A stretch of DNA of 64,000 bases from Baekduia alba (lineage in GTDB: Bacteria > Actinomycetota > Thermoleophilia > Solirubrobacterales > Solirubrobacteraceae): the NCBI RefSeq assembly GCF_028416635.1, contig NZ_CP114013.1:3968001-4032000 (forward strand), written 5' to 3'. Within the stretch, counting starts at the first letter, position 1. Every line of letters starts with the position of its first letter. Below the pieces are notes generated by a model that saw nothing but the letters and a program-made list of their open reading frames with translations, ran no database searches and was not told the origin of the DNA. Made by a program: the position numbers and the translations under genes. Below, in pieces: positions 42,553 to 50,761 of this stretch.

Positions 42553-43398
42553 ATGCTGTTGACCGTCGCGATCTTCCCAGGCGCCCACTCCGTCCCCGTC
42601 TACCAGGCGTTGGAGGCCGGCCACTTCGCCACCGCGGGCCTCGACGTCACGGTCCGCGAGGTCACGTCCTCCAGCGAGCAGCTCGCCCGGTGGGACCGCG
42701 GCGCCCTGCACGCGGTCCACACCTCGGCCGACCACTTCGTCCGCGGCCCGCGGCCGGTCGCCGCACGCCTGCTGCGCGTCGAGCCGGTCGGCGAGCTCGT
42801 CGTGCACACCCGGCCCGGCGTCGCACCGGGCGAGGACGCGACCTCGCTGCGCTGGGGCGTCGACGACCCCGACAGCGGCTTCGCGTTCGTGCTGCGCGCG
42901 ATCGTGGAGGCGCGCCTCGGCACCGCGCCGGCGGCGGCGTCGCTCGTCACGACCGGCGGCACGCTCCAGCGCCTCGAGGCGCTGCGCGAGGGTCGCGTGG
43001 ACGGCGCGACGCTGCACAGCCCGTTCGACGTGATCGCCGCGCGCGCCGGGCTCCCGCGCCTCGGCGGCCACCTCGAGGTCGCGCCCGACCTCGTGACCAA
43101 CGCCTGCTTCGTCCGCGCCGACCTCGGCGTCGCCGACGCCTACGACGCCGCCCTGGAGGCCGGCCGCCAGGACGTGCTCCGCGGGGGCCCGGACCGGGCG
43201 GCGGCGCTCCTGGCCGGCCGCGGCCTGGCCGCCGACCGCGCGACCGCCGCCGCCCGAGGCATCTTCACCGACCTCGGGCTGCCGGCCGACCCGCGCCCGA
43301 CCCGCGCGGGCCTGGACGCCGTGGCACGCCTGCGCCGGCGCTTCGATCCCGGCTTCGAGCCGGATCCGGTGCTGCTCGATGCGCTCCTCGCTCGTTGA
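42553..43398 (+). CDS. Cytosolic periplasmic-binding-like protein (SsuA/NMT1 type)
   Basis: The 281-residue protein starts directly with the first strand of the fold (LLTVAIFPGAHSVPVYQALEAGHFATAGLDV). The family usually has a signal peptide, but none is present, and the operator 20 nt upstream leaves no room for one. The ligand-cleft pattern continues with LHAVHTSADHF, LRWGVDDPDSGFAFVLRAI and LREGRVDGATLHSPFD. It overlaps the UspA-like gene by 20 nt. Without secretion or transporter genes it may act as an intracellular sensor or an enzyme of the THI5/NMT1 kind. Confidence 0.72.
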   Translation: MLLTVAIFPGAHSVPVYQALEAGHFATAGLDVTVREVTSSSEQLARWDRGALHAVHTSADHFVRGPRPVAARLLRVEPVGELVVHTRPGVAPGEDATSLRWGVDDPDSGFAFVLRAIVEARLGTAPAAASLVTTGGTLQRLEALREGRVDGATLHSPFDVIAARAGLPRLGGHLEVAPDLVTNACFVRADLGVADAYDAALEAGRQDVLRGGPDRAAALLAGRGLAADRATAAARGIFTDLGLPADPRPTRAGLDAVARLRRRFDPGFEPDPVLLDALLAR

Positions 43399-43864
43399 CG
43401 CGCCGAGCCGCGTGCGGCTCGCCGACGTCGTCGCGGTCGTCACCTACGACACCTACATGTCGGTCCTCCCCTACGCGCTGGCGTGCGGCGGCGACCGACC
43501 GCTGCGGCTGACGGTCTTCTCCTACGTGCCGCAGATCATGACGCGGTCGTTCGCGTCGATGGCGGGCTACCTGTTCACGATCGAGCGGCTCAGCGCCGAG
43601 GTGCGCGAGGTCGAGCTGGCCGCCAACGCGATGCTGCCCGCCGGCTGCTCGGTGCGCTTCGTCGGCGGCGGCTTCAGCCCGCGGCGCCAGCTCCACGCGC
43701 TGGTGGTCGCCGCGGCGCCGGACGTCGTCGTCACGAGCGACCGGCACCCTCTGATGCTGCGCTGCGTCCGCGCCGCGGCGCGGCGCCGCAGCGCGGTCTT
43801 CGTCGCCGGGCCGCAGCGCACGACCGACGGCGGCCGCACGGGACCCGTGGAACGACCCATCTAG
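43379..43864 (+). CDS. UspA-like small protein
   Basis: This 161-residue protein has an alternating strand/helix pattern (LADVVAVVTYDTYMSVLPYAL, LRLTVFSYVP, HALVVAAAPDVVVTSDRHPLMLRCVRAAARRRSAVFVAG) reminiscent of the universal-stress-protein fold. The ATP-binding GxxGxxxGxxS motif is not apparent. It overlaps the upstream gene by 20 nt, so the two products are probably made together. Its TAG overlaps the TAG of the convergent SDR. Fold assignment is tentative and the function unknown. Confidence 0.5.
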   Translation: MRSSLVDAPSRVRLADVVAVVTYDTYMSVLPYALACGGDRPLRLTVFSYVPQIMTRSFASMAGYLFTIERLSAEVREVELAANAMLPAGCSVRFVGGGFSPRRQLHALVVAAAPDVVVTSDRHPLMLRCVRAAARRRSAVFVAGPQRTTDGGRTGPVERPI

Positions 43865-44703
43865 GCCGCTTTGGCCGCCATCCCGGCATCGACGGGCAGC
43901 ACCGCGCCCGTGACCCAGCGCGCCGCGTCGGACGTCAGCCACACCACCGCCGCGGACACGTCGGCGGGCGCGACGAAGCCTGGGCGCAGGAGGACCTGCC
44001 CGGCGAGGGCGGCCTCCAGCGTGGCGCGCGTGCCCTCGCCGGCGGCCGCGCCGCTGAAGAGGTCGAGCGTCGCCTGGTTGGTCACCATCGGCGTGTCGAC
44101 CGCGCCGGGGCAGACGGCGTTGACCCGCACGCCGGCGGCGCCGACCTCGTTGGCGATCGTGCGCGTCAGCCCGATCGCGCCGTGCTTGGCCGCCACGTAG
44201 GCCGCCATCCCCGGCTGGCCCTTCAGCCCGCCGATCGAGGAGATGACGACGATCGAGCCGCCGCCGGCGGCCAGCAGCGCGGGCAGCGCGACCTTGCAGG
44301 TCAGCCACACGCCCTTGAGGTTGACCGCGAGCACGCGATCCCAGTCCTCCTCGCTCAGCTCCCAGCTCGGACCCGGCCGCCCGACGATGCCGGCGTTGGC
44401 CACGACCGCGTCGAGCCGGCCGAGCTCCGCCACCGCCCGCTCGACGAGCGCCCGCAGCGCCGCCTCGTCGGTGACGTCCGCCACGCCGGCGACGCAGCGG
44501 CGGCCGAGCGCTCGGACGGCGCCGGCGGTCTCCTCCAGGTCGGCGGACGTGCTCAGCGCGTACGGCGCCGAGGGGTCCGCGCCGTCGGCCAGGTCGCAGA
44601 TCACGAGATCGGCGCCGGCCTCGGCGAGCGCGAGCGCGTGCGCGCGGCCCTGGCCGCGCGCCGCGCCGGTGACGAAGGCCACGCGGCCCATCAGTTCGGT
44701 CAT
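43861..44703 (-). CDS. Mycofactocin-coupled-type SDR oxidoreductase
   Basis: This 280-residue SDR has cofactor motif TGAARGQGRAHAL, active-site Ser in VVISSIGGLKG and YVAAK. Between strands 2 and 3 it has the extra segment DLADGADPSAPYALSTSADLEETAGAVRALGRR. This insertion marks the SDR subfamily whose NAD is non-exchangeable and whose electrons go to mycofactocin. These enzymes oxidise alcohols, often in steroid or terpenoid catabolism. The start lies 15 nt from site E, linking it to the proposed IclR regulon. No mycofactocin genes are in the window. Confidence 0.82.
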   Translation of the reverse strand: MTELMGRVAFVTGAARGQGRAHALALAEAGADLVICDLADGADPSAPYALSTSADLEETAGAVRALGRRCVAGVADVTDEAALRALVERAVAELGRLDAVVANAGIVGRPGPSWELSEEDWDRVLAVNLKGVWLTCKVALPALLAAGGGSIVVISSIGGLKGQPGMAAYVAAKHGAIGLTRTIANEVGAAGVRVNAVCPGAVDTPMVTNQATLDLFSGAAAGEGTRATLEAALAGQVLLRPGFVAPADVSAAVVWLTSDAARWVTGAVLPVDAGMAAKAA

Positions 44704-44718
44704 GGGCGCGAGCATAGG

Positions 44719-44735
44719 ATTCTGCTGTGGAGAAT
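44719..44735. promoter_or_regulatory. IclR-type operator (site E)
   Basis: ATTCTGCTGTGGAGAAT matches the ATTCT-N7-AGAAT pattern. It lies between the SDR start (44703) and the MFS start (44849), much closer to the SDR. Confidence 0.66.
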
Positions 44736-44848
44736 GCAATTGCGGATATCCGCCAGACGCCTGGAGCGCGAGCGCCGGAGAACCCGCGCCAACCGCCCGG
44801 CGCGACGATTCGGCTCGGGGCGAAACATCGGCGCCATAGCGTCGGGGC

Positions 44849-46249
44849 ATGGAAGATCGGACGCAGCGACATGACTCCGGACGACGAGATGGCGGAGGCC
44901 TTGCAGGACGTTGGCCGCAGCTGCTGGCGACGAGCCTCGGGTTCGCCGTCGTGCAGCTCGACGTCAGCGTCGTCAACGTCGCGATCAAGCCGATCGGCGC
45001 CTCGTTGGGTGGTGGGACCAGCGCGCTGCAGTGGGTGATCAACGCCTACACCGTGGTCTTCGCGGCGCTGATCCTGACCGCCGGCGCGCTGGGGGACCGG
45101 ATCGGCGCCCGGCGGGTGTTCGTCGCCGGCTTCGCGGTCTTCACCGCCGCGTCGGCGGCCTGCGGGCTCGCGCCCAGCCTCGGCGCCCTCGTCGCCGCCC
45201 GCGCCGTTCAGGGCGCCGGGGCCGCCGCGCTCGTGCCGTGCTCGCTGGCGCTGCTCAACCACAGCTTCCCGGCCGCGCAGGACCGCGCCAAGGCCGTCGG
45301 CCTGTGGGCGGCCGGCGCCAGCGTCGCGCTGTCGGGCGGACCGCTGGTCGGCGGCGTCCTCACGCAGACGCTGGGCTGGCGGGCGATCTTCTTCATCAAC
45401 GTCCCGATCGGCCTCGCCGCGATCGGGCTCACCGTCCGGCGCGTCGCCGAGACGCCGCGCGGCGCCGACCGCGTGGTCGACCTCGTCGGCCAGCTCGCGG
45501 CGATCACGACGCTCGCGGTGCTCGCCGCCGCGATGATCGAAGGCGGTGTGCGCGGGTTCGCCGACCCGGCCGTCCTGGCGGGGTTCGTCGTGGCGTTCGC
45601 CGCGGGCGCGGCGTTCGTGACCGTCGAGCGCGTGCGCGCCCGACCGATGCTCCCGCTGGCGCTGTTTCGCTCCGCGACGTTCAGCGCGACCTCGGCGATC
45701 GGGTTCATCATCAACATTGCGTTCTACGGGTTGATCTTCGTGCTCAGCCTCTGGTTCCAGGACCAGCGCGGCTTCACCGCGCTGCAGACCGGTCTGGCGT
45801 TCGCCCCCAGCACGATCGCGGTCCTGGCCGGGAACCTGCTCGCCGGGCGGACCGCGGCGAGGGTCGGCCCGGCCAGGGTGATCGTCGCGGGCAGCCTCCT
45901 GGTCAGCGCCGGCCTGGCCGCGCTGCTGGTGATCGGGCCCGACACGCCGTATCCGGCGATCGTCGGCCAGCTCGTCGCGATCGGCCTGGGGCTGGGGTTC
46001 GTCGTGCCGGTCATGACCGCGTCGCTGCTCGGCAGCGTCGACCCGTCGCTCTCCGGGGTCGCCTCGGGCACCCTGAACACCGCGCGCCAGACCGGCAGCG
46101 TGATCGGCGTCGCGCTCTTCGGCGCCCTGGCCTCCTCCGACCGCGTCGGAGGCCTGCACGTCGCGCTGGTCATCTCGATCGTCCTCGCGCTGACCGCCGC
46201 GGTGGTCGCCCGCCGCGTCGAGCCGGCCCGCGTGCCGCAGAAGGCGTGA
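44849..46249 (+). CDS. MFS transporter, DHA2/EmrB-QacA type
   Basis: This 466-residue protein has about 14 hydrophobic segments. The DHA2 hallmarks are VQLDVSVVNVAIKPIGASL in helix 1, WVINAYTVVFAALIL, motif A (GALGDRIGARRVFV) and motif C (GASVALSGGPLVGGVLTQTLGWRAIFFINVPIG). Such proteins export drugs or toxic intermediates. It is divergent from the SDR, 113 nt from site E. The polar N-terminus (MEDRTQRHDSG) is weakly supported and an internal start is possible. Confidence 0.88.
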   Translation: MEDRTQRHDSGRRDGGGLAGRWPQLLATSLGFAVVQLDVSVVNVAIKPIGASLGGGTSALQWVINAYTVVFAALILTAGALGDRIGARRVFVAGFAVFTAASAACGLAPSLGALVAARAVQGAGAAALVPCSLALLNHSFPAAQDRAKAVGLWAAGASVALSGGPLVGGVLTQTLGWRAIFFINVPIGLAAIGLTVRRVAETPRGADRVVDLVGQLAAITTLAVLAAAMIEGGVRGFADPAVLAGFVVAFAAGAAFVTVERVRARPMLPLALFRSATFSATSAIGFIINIAFYGLIFVLSLWFQDQRGFTALQTGLAFAPSTIAVLAGNLLAGRTAARVGPARVIVAGSLLVSAGLAALLVIGPDTPYPAIVGQLVAIGLGLGFVVPVMTASLLGSVDPSLSGVASGTLNTARQTGSVIGVALFGALASSDRVGGLHVALVISIVLALTAAVVARRVEPARVPQKA

Positions 46250-46334
46250 CGCGTGCCGGCCTGATCGCGGATCGTGACCCGCGCGTTCACGCGCTCGCGT
46301 TGGGCGTGGGCCGGCCCGCCTCTAGGGTCGAGCC

Positions 46335-47435
46335 ATGGACCTCTTTCGAGCGCTCGAGCGCCCAACCTCCATCCGCGCCGGCGCCCGTGCCCGCGGCGTC
46401 ATGACCGCGCGCTTCCTGCCGCTGCTGGCCCTGGTGACGGCGTCGGTCCTGGCCCTCGGCGGTGGCGTCGCCTCTGCCGCACCGGGCAGCTGCCGAGACG
46501 TCGTCGTCCCCGTCTCGGCGCCCGCGCCCGGCGCGTCGCTGCACGGCCGCCTCTGCCAGCCGGCGGGACGCCCGGCGCGCACCGTCCAGCTGCTCGTCTC
46601 GGGCGCGACCTACAACAACGGCTACTGGGACACGCCGGCCGAGGACGGCCGCCTCTCCTACGTCACGCGCGCGGTGAGCGCCGGCTACGCGACGTTCGCC
46701 GTCGACCGACTCGGCACCGGCGCCAGCAGCCGTCCAGACAGCAGCGCCGTGTCGCTCGCCAACGGCGCCGCCGACCTGCACGACGTGATCGCCAAGCTGC
46801 GCGACGGCTCGCTCGCCGGCCAGCGCTTCGCCCGTGTCGTCTGGGTCGGTCACTCGCTCGGCTCGATCTACGCGTGGGCGGAGGCCTCGAGCTGGCAGGA
46901 CGTCGACGGCTTCGTGCTGACCGGCCTGTTGCACGCGAGCAAGCCGTCGGGCGCGGCGCAGCTCGCCGGCAGCCTCGTGCCCGCCGCCACCGACCCGCGC
47001 TTCGCGGGCCTCGACCCGGGCTACGTCACGACCGCGCCCGGCACGCGCGCCGCGGACTTCTACTACGCGCCGACGGCCAGCCCCGAAGCCATCGCGATCG
47101 ACGAGGCGACCAAGGACACCATGTCGCTGACGGAGCTGTCGGACGCGGCGAGCCAGCAGGCGGCCGATCCCGCGCTGGCCCCGTCCCACGCGCTCCGGGC
47201 GCCGACGCTGCTGGTGCTCGGCGATCACGACGGCCTGTTCTGCGGCCCGCCGGACGGGGCGGACTGCACGCGCGACAGCGTGCTCGCTGCCGAGCGGCCC
47301 TACTACGCGCCGGCGGCACACCTCCAGGCGCTGATCGTGCCGGCCACCGGCCATGACGTCCAGCTGCACGAGACGGCGCCGGTCGCCGACGCCGGGACGC
47401 TCGCCTGGCTCGTCGGCGCGGGCCTCGCTCCCTGA
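46335..47435 (+). CDS. Secreted alpha/beta hydrolase
   Basis: This 366-residue hydrolase (ATG 46335; ATG 46401 would place the signal peptide at the true N-terminus and may be correct) has a hydrophobic export signal ending GVASA/APGS. Nucleophile motif GHSLGS (VVWVGHSLGSIYAWAEA) follows, then an acid near LVLGDHDGLFCG and a His in PATGHDVQLHE. An early GATYNNGYWDT replaces the classical HG oxyanion motif. Conserved Cys pairs suggest disulphides. It is probably an extracellular esterase or lipase-like enzyme. A hairpin terminator follows. Confidence 0.8.
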   Translation: MDLFRALERPTSIRAGARARGVMTARFLPLLALVTASVLALGGGVASAAPGSCRDVVVPVSAPAPGASLHGRLCQPAGRPARTVQLLVSGATYNNGYWDTPAEDGRLSYVTRAVSAGYATFAVDRLGTGASSRPDSSAVSLANGAADLHDVIAKLRDGSLAGQRFARVVWVGHSLGSIYAWAEASSWQDVDGFVLTGLLHASKPSGAAQLAGSLVPAATDPRFAGLDPGYVTTAPGTRAADFYYAPTASPEAIAIDEATKDTMSLTELSDAASQQAADPALAPSHALRAPTLLVLGDHDGLFCGPPDGADCTRDSVLAAERPYYAPAAHLQALIVPATGHDVQLHETAPVADAGTLAWLVGAGLAP

Positions 47436-47454
47436 CGCCGACATCGGTCTCCCA

Positions 47455-47480
47455 GCGCCAGCTCAGCCGCCGGCTGGCGC
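47455..47480. terminator. Candidate terminator hairpin
   Basis: GCGCCAGC (47455-47462) and GCTGGCGC (47473-47480) form a perfect 8-bp GC-rich stem with a 10-nt loop, 19 nt after the hydrolase stop. There is no T-run, as is common in high-GC actinobacteria. The rest of the gap to 47652 shows no supportable gene. Confidence 0.45.
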
Positions 47481-47652
47481 GGCCTCAGGCGGCCAGCCGC
47501 ACTGCGAGGAGCGCAATCGCTCGGCCAGCGCCGCGCCCTCGGCGACGTCAGCACCGGGCGTCCTGCACAGCAGGAGGATCGACCCGGGTGCGCCCGGTCT
47601 GAGCGCGCTGTCCGCCGGTCGCTGCGCTCGGACGCGCCGAGGCGCGACCTCG

Positions 47653-48429
47653 TCACCCCGGCCGACGGGCGGTGAGCAGGACCGCGCTCGCCGGCAGCTC
47701 GAAGCCGGGGCCGTCCCGATACGGCTCGACGAGGCGGCGCACCTCGGCCTCCAGCGCACCGGCGCGCGCGGGTGGCACCGCCTCGATCAGCGCGGCGTTG
47801 TCCCAGGTCGTCGTCCGCGTGCCTTCGAGCAGGTGCGCGGCCGACCACACCCGTGTCGTGGCGGCCAGCAGCTCGGCCTGTGCGTCGGCGAAGCCGGCCG
47901 CCGCGATCGCCGCCAGCATCCGCGGCCCTGCCCCCGCGTCCGACGGCGGGCGAGCGGACACCGCCTCCGGATGCACGGCGGCGACGGCCTCGACGATCAC
48001 GCTGTTGTGCCGGGCCGCCAGGCGATCGGCCCACACGGTCGCCGCCAGCCGGCCGCCGGGCTTCAAGACGCGCCGGATCTCGGCCAACCCGGCCGCCGGG
48101 TCGTCGAGGTGGTTGAGGAAGAAGCCCGCGACGACCGCGTCGATCGACCGGTCGGCGAACGGCAGCGCCTCGCCCGCGGCGCACACCGCCCGCAGCTCGG
48201 GATGGCGGGCGCGGGCGGCCTCGAGCATGTCCGGTGACTGCTCGACGAGGATCGCCGTCGCCCCCGCCAGATGCGCGGCCCACCCGAGGCGCCCGAGGCC
48301 GGCGCCCAGGTCGACGACGACCTCGCCGGGCGCGACCGACGCGGCGGCGACCACCGCCCCGACGAACCGGCGCGTGATCGCTCCGAGGAACTCGTCGTAC
48401 CGCACCGCCCGCGCGCGGTCGTCGGTCAC
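47653..48429 (-). CDS. SAM-dependent class I methyltransferase
   Basis: This 258-residue protein has the SAM-binding motif VVVDLGAGLGRLG (motif I), AILVEQSPDMLEAA, AGEALPFADRSIDAVVAGFFLNHL (motif IV region) and EIRRVLKPGGRLAATVW. This is the UbiE/methyltransferase-11 pattern. The start is a GTG overlapping the SDR stop (GTGA). The substrate is a small molecule not identifiable from sequence. It forms one unit with the SDR at 48426 and probably the oxidoreductase at 49345. Confidence 0.85.
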   Translation of the reverse strand: MTDDRARAVRYDEFLGAITRRFVGAVVAAASVAPGEVVVDLGAGLGRLGWAAHLAGATAILVEQSPDMLEAARARHPELRAVCAAGEALPFADRSIDAVVAGFFLNHLDDPAAGLAEIRRVLKPGGRLAATVWADRLAARHNSVIVEAVAAVHPEAVSARPPSDAGAGPRMLAAIAAAGFADAQAELLAATTRVWSAAHLLEGTRTTTWDNAALIEAVPPARAGALEAEVRRLVEPYRDGPGFELPASAVLLTARRPG

Positions 48430-49337
48430 GGGCAGAGAACGAGGCTCTCCGGCAGCCCTGCGAGCCACTCGGGGACGCGCTCGGACAGCTCGTCGACCGA
48501 CCAGCCGGGCCCGGCGTCGGGGCCGAGGTAGGTCACCTCTTCACGGGCGACGACCAACCCGATGCGGTCGCCGTTCATCGCGAAGGCGCGGCCCGTGATC
48601 GACCGCCCGGCGTCCGTGCACAGGAACACGCCCAAGGGCGGCACCGACGCCGCCTCCGACGGGCCGCCCTGCGGCGCTTCGCCCTTGACCCCGTAGTGCG
48701 CGCGCACGTTGGTCAGGAAGCGCGTGCGGCGCTCGTCGTCCAGGCTCGCCGCGTAGGTGCGCGCCATCGCCGTCGCCGTGTTGCCGGGCATGATGACGTT
48801 GACGTTGATGTTGTCGCCGCGCAGCTCGTCGGCGGCGTAGAGCGACAGGACGACGTTGGCCGCCTTCGCGGCGCGATGGGTGCCGATGAGCGGGTAGTGC
48901 AGCGCAGTCGAGATGTCACCGACCGTAACGATGCTCCCGCCACCCCGCGCCGCCATCAGCGGCGCCGCGTGCCGCAGGCAGTTGAACGTGCCGCTGAGGT
49001 TGACGCCGACCACCGAGTCCCAGTCGGGCTCGTCGGTCTCGTGGACCAGCGCCGGCCGCACCGTGCCGGCGTTCGCGATCACGACGTCGAGGCCGCCGAG
49101 TCGCTCGACGGCGGCCGCCATCGTCGCGGCCACGCCGTCGTAGTCGGCGACGCTGTGCCCGTCGGCGATCGCCGTTCCGCCGCGCGCCACGATGTCGGCC
49201 GCGACGGCGTCCGCGCCGGCGACGTCGTTGACCACGATACTCGCGCCCTCGCCCGCGAGCGCCTCGGCGTAGGCGCGGCCGATCCCGGCGCCGGCGCCGG
49301 TGACGACGGCGACCTTCCCCTCCAACTTGCCCGTCAT
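48426..49337 (-). CDS. SDR-family protein with catalytic Tyr replaced by His
   Basis: This 303-residue SDR has cofactor motif TGAGAGIG (13-20), IANAG, Ser143 and Lys158. The invariant catalytic Tyr position (Y-x3-K) is His154, in THRAAKAAN. The C-terminus is extended by about 40 residues (EEVTYLGPDAGPGWSVDELSERVPEW) compared with ordinary SDRs, resembling the SDRs found with MaoC-type proteins. Reductase activity may be absent or changed. It starts 7 nt after the stop of the 49345 gene. Confidence 0.83.
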   Translation of the reverse strand: MTGKLEGKVAVVTGAGAGIGRAYAEALAGEGASIVVNDVAGADAVAADIVARGGTAIADGHSVADYDGVAATMAAAVERLGGLDVVIANAGTVRPALVHETDEPDWDSVVGVNLSGTFNCLRHAAPLMAARGGGSIVTVGDISTALHYPLIGTHRAAKAANVVLSLYAADELRGDNINVNVIMPGNTATAMARTYAASLDDERRTRFLTNVRAHYGVKGEAPQGGPSEAASVPPLGVFLCTDAGRSITGRAFAMNGDRIGLVVAREEVTYLGPDAGPGWSVDELSERVPEWLAGLPESLVLCP

Positions 49338-49344
49338 GACGCGA

Positions 49345-50253
49345 TCAGCCGATCAGGAGGACGAGCTTGCCGCGGACGTGGCCCGCGGCGCTCACCGCGT
49401 GCGCCTCGGCGACGTCGTCGAGCGGGAACGTGGTCGTGACGAGCTTCAGCCCGCCGCCGGCCCAGCGCTCGGCGAGCTCCGCCAGCGCGGCGGCGTCGCG
49501 GTCGTCGGGCCGCCCCATCAGGAAGCGGACGCCGATCTCGCGCGCGCGCCCGTCGGCGATCGTGACGACCCGATCGGTCCCGCCGGTCAGCGCGATCGAC
49601 GCGTCGAGCGCGTCGCGGCCCGCCACGTCGACGGCGGCGTCCACGCCGTCGGGCGCGACGGCCCGGACACGGTCGACGAGCCCGTCGCCGTAGATGACCG
49701 GCTCCGCCCCGAGCGAGCGCAGGTAGTCGTGATTGGCCTCGCCGGCGGTCGCGATGACCCTCGCGCCGAGCTCGCGCGCCAGCTGGACGAGCACGGTGCC
49801 GACGCCGCCGGCGCCGCCGTGCACCAGCACGGTCTCCCCCTTCTGGAGGTCGATGGCGTCGAGGATCCGCCGCGAGGTCTCGCCCGCGACGGGGAGCGCC
49901 GCGGCCTGGTCCCAGGGCATCGTCGCCGGCTTGCCCGCGAACACGCCGAGCAGGGCGTGCTCGGCGCAGGCGCCCGTCGCGCTCCAGCCCAGGACCTCGT
50001 CGCCGACGGCGACGCCGCTGACGCCGTCGCCCACCTGGTCGACGACGCCCGCGACCTCCGAGCCCGGCGTGCTGGGCAGCGGCGTCGGGAACAGGCGCTC
50101 CATCCCGCCGCTGCGGATCTTGATGTCCATCGGGTTGACGCCCACGGCCCGGACCGCGACGCGCACCTGGCCGTCGCCGGCCTCGGGCGCCGGCACCTCG
50201 CCCAGCTCGAGGACGTCGGGACCGCCGAAGGCGGCGAAGCTCACAGCTCGCAT
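49345..50253 (-). CDS. Quinone oxidoreductase / zinc-independent MDR
   Basis: This 302-residue medium-chain dehydrogenase starts MRAVSFAAFGGPDVLELGEV. It has GVNPMDIKIRSG, GDEVLGW, the NADPH motif VHGGAGGVGTVLVQLARELGARVIATA and a TFPLDDVAEAHAV tail. The zinc-ligand residues of alcohol dehydrogenases are absent, so it is of the QOR type that reduces quinones or enones with NADPH. It is first of a three-gene minus-strand group with the SDR and methyltransferase. Confidence 0.88.
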   Translation of the reverse strand: MRAVSFAAFGGPDVLELGEVPAPEAGDGQVRVAVRAVGVNPMDIKIRSGGMERLFPTPLPSTPGSEVAGVVDQVGDGVSGVAVGDEVLGWSATGACAEHALLGVFAGKPATMPWDQAAALPVAGETSRRILDAIDLQKGETVLVHGGAGGVGTVLVQLARELGARVIATAGEANHDYLRSLGAEPVIYGDGLVDRVRAVAPDGVDAAVDVAGRDALDASIALTGGTDRVVTIADGRAREIGVRFLMGRPDDRDAAALAELAERWAGGGLKLVTTTFPLDDVAEAHAVSAAGHVRGKLVLLIG

Positions 50254-50374
50254 CGTTGACACGCTCTCCTGTCGGGGACGGCGGGGCGCAAGGCGACCCG
50301 GACCGCCGGCGAACCTATTCGGCCGGGGTGCCATCCTCCAACAGCTCTTGCGCCACCGACCCATACGTGGTGCG

Positions 50375-50719
50375 CTATGCGGCCAGGCCCAGGACGAGCG
50401 TCGCGACGGCCAGCGTCAGGAACATGAGCGCGTCGCGGATCCCGCGGTCGCCGACGCGGACATGGGCGCTCAGCGCGCAGACGAAGTACAGGACGAGGCC
50501 GATCGCGGCCGCCGTCCCGAGCGCGGGGACGGCGAACCCGACGACCAGGCCGGTCGCACCGGCGGCGAGCAGGATGCCGAACGGCACCATCATCCTGGTC
50601 GACACGCGCACGCGCTCGGCGACCGCGACGACCGAGGCGTCATGGGTGAAGTCCAGGTAGGCGGCGTAGTAGTTGAACAGGGCGGTGATCGACGCGACGA
50701 TGACGTAGGCGATTGACAT
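50375..50719 (-). CDS. Small membrane protein, DoxX-like
   Basis: This 114-residue protein has four hydrophobic segments (SIAYVIVASITALFNYYAAYLDF, MMVPFGILLAAGATGLVVGF, AAAIGLVLYFVCALSAHV and LMFLTLAVATLVLGL). The layout and the AVPALGTAAAIGL stretch fit the DoxX/DUF4267-like four-helix family. A role in redox or detoxification has been suggested for relatives. It lies just downstream of a decayed sigma-factor locus, which often keeps a DoxX-like gene nearby. Confidence 0.7.
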   Translation of the reverse strand: MSIAYVIVASITALFNYYAAYLDFTHDASVVAVAERVRVSTRMMVPFGILLAAGATGLVVGFAVPALGTAAAIGLVLYFVCALSAHVRVGDRGIRDALMFLTLAVATLVLGLAA

Positions 50720-50761
50720 GCTTCGCAGACGAACGGCGGCCGGCGATGGGGACGACCGGCG

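Noticed and set aside
47463-47759. A 98-codon minus-strand frame in the gap after the hydrolase
   Set aside because: Part of it is antisense to the hairpin and part overlaps the methyltransferase gene out of frame. No motif or ribosome site supports it.
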